Below are positions 47,734-58,260 of a DNA stretch of 64,000 nt, piece after piece (position 1 is the first letter of the stretch; the number at the start of each line of letters is the position of its first letter). Both the position numbers and the translations under genes were made by a program. The notes below the pieces were generated by a model, which saw nothing but the letters and a program-made list of their open reading frames with translations, ran no database searches and was not told the origin of the DNA. The DNA is taken from the NCBI GenBank assembly GCA_035771175.1, contig CM069598.1, positions 15,810,438 through 15,874,437 on the forward strand, read 5' to 3'. The DNA comes from Paratinospora sagittata. Lineage: Eukaryota > Streptophyta > Magnoliopsida > Ranunculales > Menispermaceae.

Positions 47734-48489
47734 TCTTGATTGGTTCTACGGCGTTCTCACATCTCTAGGTCTATGGCAGCAGGAGCTTCAACCTCGAGGC
47801 AGTTGCTACAGTTTGCGAGTTCCAATGGGTAATCTGGAGGTTGTCTAAAGGAACTCTAAATCTTTATTAGGTTTTGCAAGAACTTTCTGGCTTTTCACTG
47901 CTGAGCACCAGTAACTCTAGTGCTCTGCTATGCCATACTTTTTTCTTTTCAAATTTATGCTTAGTGACTCAATTTCTTTGTTACTTGAAGAAGTATAATG
48001 TCAAAAGGCTGAGCTGATGGTAATTCATTGCAGATGCTCAACCGGCAGGTTGTGAAATCTGAATCTGCTTCCATAAAGGTAATTAGTCGCTTTCCAGATT
48101 GAAGCTTGAATTCTGGGGTGACTCCTTTCTCTCCTCTTATTGGCAACATCTCGTGGCATAAAAGGAGTTCCACTTCTGTTCTTCTGATTTGCAACTTTTT
48201 AAAGAAGTTCCTGCCTCTTATTTGGTGTTAACTTATTATATCTCTATGTCTATATCTTATTGTTTTTGTTGTTTGTTTGGTTTTAGTTTCGGATCGGATC
48301 TTGAGACTCCGAAGTTGACGATTTCAGGACAGATCAACCCGAGATAAGAGAGGTTGAGGTATGGATTTTTGTGTCTTTGAGGTATCTACTCTTTATAACA
48401 ATAAATCTTATCCTTCATATGCTTGGCAAGAGAATCAGAAAAAAAAAATTCATAAAGGTTAGCTATGAATGAAAACAGAAAATTTATTA
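47734..48489 (+). other. Patchwork of short gene-like pieces
   Basis: Short open pieces such as MAAGASTSRQLLQFASSNG (47773-47830) and intron-like pyrimidine stretches suggest further captured exons, but none can be assigned. GC content and codon-like structure differ from the surrounding AT-rich DNA. Confidence 0.3.
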
Positions 48490-48607
48490 AGCTGACAGGA
48501 TGATACCTTAGTAGTTTCGTAGCGTCTTTATTTGTTGAAAAACTTTCGTCATACAAATGGGAAGAACATCCTAAACTTTATTTATAGTGAGTTTCAAGAA
48601 AAAGATA
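48490..48607 (+). repeat. Dispersed repeat (copy 2 of 27099-27270)
   Basis: Same orientation as copy 1, shorter by an internal gap after ttagtagtttcgt. Both copies lie within the Helitron-bounded block, about 21 kb apart. Confidence 0.75.
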
Positions 48608-48633
48608 ACACCTGTAACATTACTTCATGGGCA

Positions 48634-48758
48634 ATAGTCAAGCAAGGCTGCTGCATCTCTCAGAGACAAAATTAGGCAGAGAAGGCTGCGGCATCTCTCA
48701 GACTTGGACAAAATTAGGCAGAAGGCATCTCTCAGACTTGACAAAATTAGGCAGAAGG
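48634..48758. repeat. Short tandem repeat, about 36-39 bp units
   Basis: Three units built on ggcatctctcagacttg and acaaaattaggcagaagg, degenerating in length. They lead directly into the larger array. Confidence 0.8.
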
Positions 48759-48759
48759 C

Positions 48760-50855
48760 AATTATTATATTATTAACTGTAGTAATATCCTCATTTTTCA
48801 ATGAATTAAATTCAAATGTTGCGGCTAACTGATATTGAATGATCTCATCTCCTTCTACTGTAATTCTCTTACCCTCTTCTTATTGTCAAAATCTAAATAC
48901 AAATGATGTTGAATAGGTTACATAACTATGGTTGTTTCTAAAAAAATATGTCATTATTAGGGAAATGAGCAAGTTGGTGTGGTCACATAGTATCTTATAT
49001 TATGTTATTTCTAGACTTATGGATGAAGAACATGTGTGCTAATAAACCAATTGGCTAACGGATATTGAATGATCTCATCTCCTTCTACTGTAATTCTCTT
49101 ACCTTCTTCTTATTGTCAAAATTATTATATTGTTAACTGTAGTAATATCCTCATTTTTCAATGAATTAAATTCAAATGTTGCGGCTAACGGATATTGAAT
49201 GATCTCATCACCTTCTACTGTAATTCTCTTACCCTCTTCTTATTGTCAAAATCTAAATACAAATGATGTTGAATAGGTTACATAACTATGGCTGTTTCTA
49301 AAAAAATATGTCATTATCAGGGAAATGAGCAAGTTGGTGTGGTCACATAGTATCTTATATTATGTTATTTCTAGACTTATGGATGAAGAACATGTGTGCT
49401 AATAAACCAATTGGCTAACGGATATTGAATGCTCTCATCTCCTTCTACTGTAATTCTCTTACCCTCTTCTTATTGTCTTATTAACTGTAGTAATATCCTC
49501 ATTTTTCAATGAATTAAATTCAAATGTTGCGGCTAACGGATATTGAATGATCTCATCTCCTTCTACTATAATTCTCTTACCCTCTTCTTATTGTCAAAAT
49601 TTAAATACAAATGATGTTGAATAGGTTACATAACTATGGCTGTTTCTAAAAAAATATGTCATTATCAGGGAAATGAGCAAGTTGGTGTGGTCACATAGTA
49701 TCTTATATTATGTTATTTCTAGACTTATGGATGAAGAACATGTGTGCTAATAAACCAATTGGCTAACGGATATTGAATGATCTCATCTCCTTCTACTGTA
49801 ATTCTCTTACCCTCTTCTTATTGTCTTATTAACTGTAGTAATATCCTCATTTTTCAATGAATTAAATTCAAATGTTGCGGCTAACGGATATTGAATGATC
49901 TCATCTCCTTCTACTGTAATTCTCTTACCCTCTTCTTATTGTCAAAATCTAAATACAAATGATGTTGAATAGGTTACATAACTATGGCTGTTTCTAAAAA
50001 AATATGTCATTATCAGGGAAATGAGCAAGTTGGTTTAAATTCAAATGTTGCAGTTAACGGATATTGAATGATCTCATCTCCTTCTACTGTAATTCTCTTA
50101 CCCTCTTCTTATTGTCAAAATCTAAATACAAATGATGTTGAATAGGTTACATAACTATGGCTGTTTCTAAAAAAATATGTCATTATCAGGGAAATGAGCA
50201 AGTTGGTGTGGTCACATAGTATCTTATATTATGTTATTTCTAGACTTATGGATAAGATCCTCATTTTTCAATGAATTAAATTCAAATGTTGCGGCTAACG
50301 AATATTGAATGATCTCATCTCCTTCTACTGTAATTCTCTTACCCTCTTCTTATTGTCAAAATCTAAATACAAATGATGTTGAATAGGTTACATAACTATG
50401 GCTGTTTCTAAAAAAATATGTCATTATCAGGGAAATGAGCAAGTTGGTGTGGTCTAAATACAAATGATGTTGAATAGGTTACATAACTATGGCTGTTTCT
50501 AAAAAAATGTCATTATCAGGGAAATGAGCAAGTTGGTGTGGTCTAAATACAAATGATGTTGAATAGGTTACATAACTATGGCTGTTTCTAAAAAAATATG
50601 TCATTATCAGGGAAATGAGCAAGTTGGTGTGGTCACATAGTATCTTATATTATGTTATTTCTAGACTTATGGATGAAGAACATGTGTGCTAATAAACCAA
50701 TTGGCTAACGGATATTGAATGATCTCATCTCCTTCTACTGTAATTCTCTTACCCTCTTCTTATTGTCAAAATTATTATATTATGAACCGTAGTAATATCC
50801 TCATTTTTCAATGAATTAAATTCAAATGTTGCGGCTAACGGATATTGAATGATCA
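48760..50855. repeat. 2.1-kb tandem array with shrinking period
   Basis: The marker gatgttgaataggttacata recurs at about 48904, 49264, 49611, 49961, 50134, 50374, 50464 and 50553. The spacing is about 360, 348, 349, 173, 240, 90 and 89 bp. Each full unit holds two copies of taacggatattgaatg followed by ctcatctccttctactgtaa. Units are very similar to each other, so the array is recent. No coding capacity. It abuts the 5' end of the Helitron, a place where many Helitrons carry tandem repeats. Confidence 0.95.
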
Positions 50856-50918
50856 GCCTAGTCTTTTTCTTTGTTTTTTGTGTCAAACATGAAGAATAAA
50901 ATGAGATAAATATTTTCG

Positions 50919-50976
50919 CTGAGGTGGCGCTCTGAGGAGGCTCCTTTGGAGTGAGTTATTAAGTATATATTATAGA
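50919..50976 (-). other. Helitron 5' terminus
   Basis: On the minus strand it reads A|TCTATAATATATAC, then taataactcactccaa, then ggagcctcctcagagcgcc. The TC start after A and the 16-bp block identical to the small Helitron's 5' end (24580-24595) support this boundary. Confidence 0.6.
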
Positions 50977-51531
50977 TATGTGCTAATATCTATGTTTACA
51001 CTTGGTAATTGATATATATAGTTGATCCTCTACTGAGGTCAATCAATTTTTAATATGGTATTAGAGCAAGTTTTATTGTAAAAGTCTAGTGTTGAAACTT
51101 CTTCGTAAGCATATTTGCTTATTCATTAACCTTGTCTTTCCTCCTTATTAAATTTAGTTTACATGCTATCGTATACGTGAAGGGAAGTGTTAATATTTAT
51201 ATTCTTGCTTGATAATTGATATATATATATATATATAGCTGGGACATCTACTTATTACTTATTAGTGATAGCTTTTAGGTCAAGGTATATCTAGCAGTAT
51301 ATAATGATCCAACATAATAAATACTATAAATTGATTACAAAAAAAAAAATGTTGGGGAGACTCAATTCTCAATATATTTTTTAACATTGTATTATGTTGT
51401 TGTGTATCTCTCACCACTTTTAAAAAGTATTTTCTCTTGTTTGATGCAAACAACATCACATCAATATGAGTTGGGATTTGTGTTAAAAAATAGAGTTGCT
51501 CTAACATTACTCGTGGTTTCCTTTTCGGCAG

Positions 51532-52313
51532 AATATTGGATCGAGACGAAGTTAAGCCTGATCAATTGCTTCATGTTGTATGCAAGGGATCTTAAAATTG
51601 CTCATGAAAACAATTTGGAGTACTGGAGTTGGCCTTGCGTAATTGAGAACAAAAGGTAAATAAATTGGTTCAAAATTTCAATGACTAATTATGAGGTACG
51701 TCATTTTCTTTAAAAAAAATTAAAATCATGAGCTACAATATCACAGTGATTTTTTTGTTAAAACATATAAATATGTACATAACTGCACTATAGATATATG
51801 TAACTTATATATCCGATGTATCAATTTAACTACACTAACCACTCTCTTAATTTCCATCTGTACGGTAAGGCACTGGTTGAAGTGGCTGAACTATTAAATG
51901 TGTGTTGGCTAGATGTATCAGGGACGTTTGAAATGTCACACCTCTCTCCTCGAACTACGTATGAGGTGATATTTGTTGTGATGTTCAAAGAAGTGAATTA
52001 CGGGTGGAAAGTTCCTGTGAATCTTCAACTTATGTTTCCCAAGGGAGAACCTGAAACTATCAATAGAACACTGAGACTATCAGAGATGCCCAAAGCAAAA
52101 TGGATAGGCCTTAGAGTGGGAGAGTTCAAGACTTTCTGTAATGACAGTAAAGGAGAAATCGAGTTCTCTCTGTTTGAGACAAAAGCTCTACAATGGAAGA
52201 AAGGACTTGTCATCAAAGGTGTTCTTATTCGCCCAAAGAAGCAACATAATGCCAACATTTTTGCATCTGCTTATCTAAATGTCAAAAATCATTTTAATTT
52301 GTCAAAGTTTTAA
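51532..52313 (+). pseudogene. PP2-like lectin gene, exons 2 and 3
   Basis: Exon 2 (51532-51655) begins YWIETKLSLINCFMLYARDL and ends at a GTAAAT donor. Exon 3 (51870-52313) reads VEVAELLNVCWLDVSGTFEM, TTYEVIFVVM, YGWKVPVNL, KWIGLRVGEF and WKKGLVIKGVLIRPKK. This is the full PF14299 lectin domain up to its usual C-terminal end, then a short tail. No first exon is found nearby; the expected one is 23289-23508. The splice phases do not match: exon 2 ends in phase 2, but the only acceptor before exon 3 (ggtaag|gcactgg) requires phase 0. Either a base has been lost or splicing differs. Domain residues themselves look well preserved, so inactivation would be fairly recent. Confidence 0.8.
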
Positions 52314-52744
52314 AATTGTTCCTCCAAAAGTTTATGATGTATAATGTATTTTAGCAAGTCTTTTTTTCATGTATTTTTTTTTATTTAAGTTTTGTTTTTT
52401 TAGAGAAGATTTTATTTTGGGAATTATTTAAGTCTTTTTTTCATGTATTCTATATACATCAGTTTAAAGATCTTTTATCAAATAAGTTAGTTTTAGTGTT
52501 TTCTTCCACAAGAAAATTATTAAAAACTTCTGAAAAAATAAAAATGTTCATGTGTTTGATTATCAATGATTTTTAGAAAAAAATTTCTCGATCCCTATTC
52601 TCTCACCCAAATTTTTTTACCCATGGATGGGAGGAAATATGTTTTTTCATGAGAAAATCTTTAGATATTTTATATTTCAATGAAACTTCTTATTTCTCCC
52701 TCAATAATCATTCTAGTTTTTTTTTTATTACCAGTTTTCGGGCA
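52314..52744. other. PP2 3' flank, non-coding
   Basis: AT-rich; presumably the PP2 3' untranslated region followed by spacer. Nothing else identified. Confidence 0.4.
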
Positions 52745-52928
52745 CCAAGGAGGTGGCATCCTTTTCTTTGGACGAGACTAATCCTTTCAGATTCAAACAT
52801 ATCAGAGACATTTGGGCTAGCCCTTACATTAAGGGTGAATAAATGGGGGCACGTTCAGACTTAAACTCGAGACCTAGACTTCAACCCTATTTATATTCAG
52901 TTCCTCAATCAACTGAGCTACCACCCAG
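52745..52928 (-). repeat. tRNA-derived SINE
   Basis: On the minus strand the head contains an A-box-like gtggtagctcagttg and, about 55 bp on, a B-box-like ggtctcgagttt. The body ends with attagtctcgtccaaag. This layout of RNA polymerase III boxes is that of a tRNA-derived SINE. A related body lies at 54173-54192. Confidence 0.5.
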
Positions 52929-54049
52929 GGGCGGAGCTTGTTTACCGTTACCTTGGGCTCCAGCCCAAGATAGCGGCAATGAAAGCTCCCCCTATATATA
53001 TCCCTATATATCTATAAAGGAATACAAAATTATTAAATATAAAGTATAATTAGTATTTTATTAAATATAAATATATTAAGTATTAAGTATTAATTTATTA
53101 TTTTTTTAGAAGAAATAATGTTTGTATCCATGTTAGTTTTAGTAATACATCCATACTCCTAAGTAAATAGTGGTGAGATCGATTAAGCATTAATTTATCA
53201 AATTCTATAAGAAATTAAAATAATCTAATTAAATAAAAAAAATTATTAAAAATATTAATTTATAAAAGACTAATATTCAACAAATTATAATCACAATCAA
53301 ATAAAAATTTACACATAAATACTTGAAAACACACTTCTTTAAATTTTTCACTCAAGTGTCAATTTACAGCGTTAGAGATAAGGCTGTCAAATAGTTTTTA
53401 AAAAGTTTAGCTAGACTTTTTTTTATTATCATGTTTAGATAGATTCAAAATAACTACACATATCTATTCTTGAGATATTAGCGATTAACATATCTTAAAG
53501 TGTGCAATAAATGATCCAATTGATACACATGCATAGTTGTACATGTAGTTATAATTTTTTACAGTTAAATTAATATATTTTTTACTGAAAGAGAAATAAT
53601 AATTTAACTATAAAAGTTGTAACTACATGTGTGATTATATATGTTTATCATTTAAATATTTATGATTTACATATTTTAATCAATAATTTTTTTTTCTACT
53701 GTCAAGATTTGTCTAAAAATTTTATTTAGCTCATCCTAAATAAAATTTCTACCTAGCCTTCTACCGCCTCTTCTCTCGTATGTATCTTTTGTTTCATTTT
53801 TTTTTAAACAATCACAACTTTTTTTGATAAAGGATCTGCTATTAGAAATTCAATGTGTAATCTCAACAGTTGCCCTTTCCTTTTAGTCTTCGTCATCACC
53901 TTAGGAAGCTTTATCTTTTTGTTTCTATTCTTTCTTCCGTTACCTAGGGAAACAATATTGAATAAATGACTGGGTTGATAGGGAGGACCGGTCTGAAATC
54001 AAAGAGAAGTGAGTTGGATTTCTTTTGTCATCATTTATATTAGTGTGAA
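52929..54049. other. Non-coding AT-rich
   Basis: It opens with aggggcggagc, a word common at ends of some plant repeats; otherwise featureless AT-rich DNA. Confidence 0.35.
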
Positions 54050-54234
54050 ACAAATATAAGTATAAGTAGGATTAAAGTTCAAGTCTCGAATTCGAGCTTT
54101 AGCATATTCTCATTTATCCGCCTTTGTTGAAAGAATCAGCTCAAACACCTCTGCAATGCCCAAGTCCAAGAGAATTAGTCTCGTCTAAAGGAAGTGAGAA
54201 TGCTAAAAAACTAATATTAAAAAAAAAAAAAAAA
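54050..54234 (+). repeat. Probable second SINE copy with poly-A tail
   Basis: A B-box-like agtctcgaattcgag at about 54083, the shared body attagtctcgtctaaag (54176-54192), and a 16-A tail at 54219-54234. The A box is not clear. Positions 54235-54790 beyond it hold nothing identifiable. Confidence 0.35.
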
Positions 54235-54807
54235 TTCTCATCACAATCAAACAAATCATAAAAAAAAAAGTTATATTTCCCTAAAAAAAAACTATATAAT
54301 AAAATTTACTTGAGAAATTATATTTCAAGTTTCCTTACCTATTAAACAAGCCATTAATGGTTTTTTTCAGAAGATAAAAGTGTAATTTTATAAACAATAA
54401 AAGGCAAAAAATTCTAACATCTTTGCCTCTGCTTAATAATACGTCAAACATTTGGCCTTCAGATTTTGGATGCAGTGAACATTACAACTTTTACACTTCT
54501 TACCAAATACATGACTTTGAGCTGATTCAAGGGACTCGAGTGCTTGACTATACTTAACGAGTTCATTGCATGTCCTTTTTTTGGCCAAAGTTTTAAAATT
54601 TTTAATTGTCTTTTATTTTAAAATTTATTGAAAATTAAAATTAATATGTATAATATCAATAAAAACATTAGATATAAATAATTTATACTTTTAGCTATAC
54701 CAATATTTAAAACCATATGCAACCACGGGCACCACCTACACAAATTAATTTTTATCTTTTATATTTTAGCAACCTAGCTACTAGCAAGGATACTTTCAAT
54801 TGGTCTT

Positions 54808-55830
54808 CAATGGCTAGCTCGAAGGAAGGGCTGGATGTGGGAGTTTGTCGAGGGGACAATTATTCTTGTTTCTAGAATCAATGCATCTAAAAAAAAAAAG
54901 TCAAAAGAAAGTCTCTCCGGGGTGAGAGTTATAGTTCTCGGTTCTGAGACTAAGTCTTCTCGTTGTAGAAGTTGTTACAAAGGAAGAAATCAAAAATATG
55001 TGAAAAATAAGGTGGTAGAAATAGAAAGGGGAAAACTTGGGGACCAAGGTAAAAATCTCAAATCATGTCTCGTTGCAAAAGTCTTGGCAGCCAAACAGGT
55101 AAGTAAAGAGGTTTTTAAGCTCACGATGAATCAAGTGTTGAAGACATCCAAGCAAATAATATATACAGAGGTGGGTTTTAACAGGTTCCTTCTCCAATTT
55201 GGTAATCTGGTTGATAAAAAAAGAGTTATTGAAGGTGAGTTGTGGCATTTTGACAAAGCGCTCGTGGTCCTCACTGAGATAGATGGTATCAAGACGCCAA
55301 TGGAAACCCAAATGAAATGGTCAAATTTCTGGATACATGCTTACAACCTACCAATAGCGTGTATGACAAAAGAAGTGGGCATTGTTATTGGGAACTCTTT
55401 AGGTCACTTTGTGGAAATCACAGAGGATCAAAGATAGTGGTGCTAGGGCAAGTCACTGAGGATAAGAGTTCGGATGGATGTGGAGAAGCCTATAAGAAGA
55501 GGCATAAAGATGAAGTTGCCTTCGCAAATTGATCCGTTATGGGTGGACTTAAAGTACGTGCGCCTTCCAGACTTGTGCTATTTTTGTGGGATGATGATCC
55601 ACACTATCAAGAACTGTGAAAATTTCTTCTTAAAAGAAGACGAAAACCGGAGGAAGATGCTCCAATATGGTGCATGGCTGAGGTTTTCAGAGACATCAAA
55701 GCCGAAATCCATGCCAAAAAGCTCGGGGGAAGATATCAACAAAAGAGATGACAGAAAAACCAACGAGGATGCTTCGGTAGGTCTCCGACTGACGGTGGAG
55801 CTGAAAGACAGAGAGTTGGTGGCTGACTAA
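54808..55830 (+). pseudogene. LINE ORF1 (RNA-binding, CCHC knuckle)
   Basis: From about 54835 the frame reads through a DUF4283-like domain (VLKTSKQIIYTEVGFNRFLL to WIHAYNLPIACM) to TAG 55437. After a second stop at 55444 it continues in the same frame to 55830. The continuation has VRMDVEKPIRRGIKMKL and the knuckle CYFCGMMIHTIKNC (CX2CX4HX4C). This is the usual ORF1 of plant L1 elements, an RNA-binding chaperone. ATG 54808 (MASSKEGLDVGV) probably was the start, with a frame change near the A-run at 54890. Confidence 0.75.
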
Positions 55831-56447
55831 AACAATGGTAATGATAGTATTCCAGCAGAAAATTCGGGATCCTTTGGCTCGCTCAGTAGATATTGCAGAA
55901 CATCTGATATTGGCGGGAGCATTAATTGCACATGGCGACAAAGAAGAAAAGAATGGGTCGGTTGAGAAAGCTCAGAATGAATCTTGATGATGTGGAGATG
56001 TTGGAGGGCTTTGAAGCCCATCCCATCATGACAGAGCAGAGTGAGTCTAAAAAGCCTGCAAGCGTGGAGAAGTTGGAGGCCCGCAGAGTTGAAGCCCAGG
56101 TTAAATTTTTAAAGAATATGATCCTACCTGCAGTTTCTGAACATAAAGCCCAAATGGCTATGAATATAGATCCAGCCCGTTCTCATTTAGAAATCCTAGC
56201 TCCCTCTGATGCACTTTATAAAGCACAAGCCTACCAAACCCAATAATTCAAGCACCAACAACCTGTTAACAAACATCAGCACAGAAGAAACAGTATCTGG
56301 AGCCGCAGAAGAATCACAAGGGAAGAGAAAACTCTGGGAGGTGAGCAATGTCGAGGAACTTGATTACAAGAAACCAAAAACTTTTTCTTCGGAGTCTCAA
56401 TTTGATGATCAAAAGGTAAGGTGTGCTCAACAGCCCTGCCTACAAAA

Positions 56448-58260
56448 ATGAGGCTCCTAAGTTGGAACACTCGGGGGCTTGGGAACCCCCATTCGTTCCG
56501 TGAGTTACGTGATTTAGTTCGCATTCAAGGTCCCAATATTTTGTTTCTTATGGGATCAAGATTATCTTATGCTAAAGCATCTAAGGTGAAAGCAATTCTG
56601 GGTTTTGATGGCCATGTTGTCAGTGATAGGAAAGGTACACGGGGAAGACTTATTTTTCTGTGGAGGAACCCAGTTTCCTTATTACTTAAATCGTTCTCTT
56701 CTGGTCATTTTGATGTCCTGGTTGACAGTGGTGAAGGGGACTCCTGGAGACTGACTTGCATCTATGGGGCAACAGGAAGTTCACATAAGAGCTAATTAGG
56801 AAATTAAAAGACAACACTGATATGCCTTGGCTTTTGCTTGGGGACTTTAATGAGATCCTAACGAATGAGAAGAAAAAGGGGGGCAATCCAAAACCAGTGA
56901 AAAAATTGGAGGATTTCAGGAAGGTAATTGAGGATTGCAAGCCCTTTGATTTGAGATTTAAAGGACCCGGGTTTACGTGGTGCAACAAAAGGTGCGGCAA
57001 TCAAAATGTGAAGGAAATATTAGACAGAGCCCTGTGTAATGAGTCCTGGATAAGCAAATTCAGGTATGCTACTTGTCACCATCTGGGGTTTTATTCCTTT
57101 GACCACAGAGCTATTCTCATCAACCTAATGGGGGCTAGTGATCAATCTGGTTCGAAGAATATCAAGAGAAGACCGTTATTTGAAGCTATGTGGGCAGAAG
57201 AAGAGGAAGCTGAAGCTATTATCAAGAAGGTGTGGGATGAAACTAAACTAGAAAGTATTGGGGAGAAGGTGTCTAGAGCAAACTCAAAGAGCCTTATTGC
57301 TTTACGCAGGTGGAGTTTCAGTAAATTTGGGGTCCTTCCTAAAACTATCAATCTAATCCGAAGCCATCTTGAGGAGTTTTATGAAGATCAACATTTAGAG
57401 TCCAAAGGGCAGACCATCAAGAATTTGAAAGCTCAATTAGAGGAGTTTTGCATCAAAGAAGAGATATTTTGGAAGCAGAGAGCTGAAGAAGAGTTGCTAA
57501 AAGAAGGTGATCGGAACACCAAATATTTCCACTCTAAAGTAAGTGAGAGGAAAAGACGCAACTATATTCTTGGTATTCTTGATGATCATGGCAGGTGGCT
57601 GGAGAATGAAATAGATGTAGGGGAAGTGTTTGAAAGCTACTTCAAGAAATTATATAGTTCAAGCACTCCTTCCTGCCAGGACATTAGCCAGGTGCTTGAA
57701 GGTATGCCTTGTAAAGTTTCAGCTTCCATGAATTCTAATTTACTAATGCCTTTTTCTACGAATGAAATCCTCTGTGCTCTTTCCCAAATGTCCCCTCTTA
57801 AAAGCCTGGGACTTGATGGTCTCCCAACATTATACTATCAAAAGTATTGGAATATAATTGGAGAAGAGGTTAGCAAAGCCTGTTTCTATTATCTCAATTC
57901 CGAGGAGCCTTTGGAAGACATAAACAAGACCCTTCTTGTTCTGATCCCAAAATCAAATAAACCAATGAAGGTGGTGGATTTTAGACCCGTAAGTTTATGT
58001 AATGTCTTTTATAAGCTTATGTCAAAAGTCTTCGTTAATAGAATGAAACCATTGATGGGCCAAATTATTTCAAAAAATCAGTGTGCTTTCATTGGTGGAG
58101 ATTGATCACAGTTAACATTCTTCTCTCGCACGAAGTAATGCACTTCATGTTAAACAAAAAGAGAGGGAAGAATGGTGTGACTTCGATTAAGCTAGACATA
58201 ATCAAAGCTTATAATAAGGTTGAATGGGCTTTCTTAGAGGCTATTATGAGGAAGATGGGG
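56448..58260 (+). pseudogene. LINE ORF2 5' part: endonuclease and N-terminal RT
   Basis: ATG 56448 begins MRLLSWNTRGLGNP, the standard start of the plant LINE ORF2 endonuclease. The catalytic Glu expected in LMETK is replaced (LMGSRL). The frame ends at TAA about 56795 and resumes in another frame from about 56770 to 58105 with LLGDFNEIL, FDHRAI and reverse transcriptase motifs SLGLDGLPTLYYQKYW and DFRPVSLCNVFYKLMSKV. A further frame change near 58100 leads to KLDIIKAYNKVEWAFL, and the gene is interrupted at 58260. Confidence 0.85.

Larger units (their letters stand above)
23786..50976 (-). mobile_element. Giant composite Helitron inserted in PP2 intron 1
   Basis: On the minus strand the 5' end is A|TCTATAATATATAC at 50976, followed by the subterminal block taataactcactccaa and a GC-rich ctgaggaggc-type segment. 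The 3' end is a 6-bp GC hairpin (23799-23813), 13 nt, then CTTG|T at 23786. The consensus is CTRR, so one base is off. Host bases at the junction read A and T, the Helitron target, with no duplication. Cargo: intact Rep-helicase, intact RPA-like gene, a LOG gene, gene fragments and a tandem array. The flanks are the two halves of one PP2-like gene. An alternative is several independent insertions, with the 3' end belonging only to the small element at 23786-24602. Confidence 0.55.

Noticed and set aside
48760..50855. CRISPR-like repeat array
   Set aside because: Units are contiguous tandem copies without unique spacers, in plant DNA; a satellite-type array fits.
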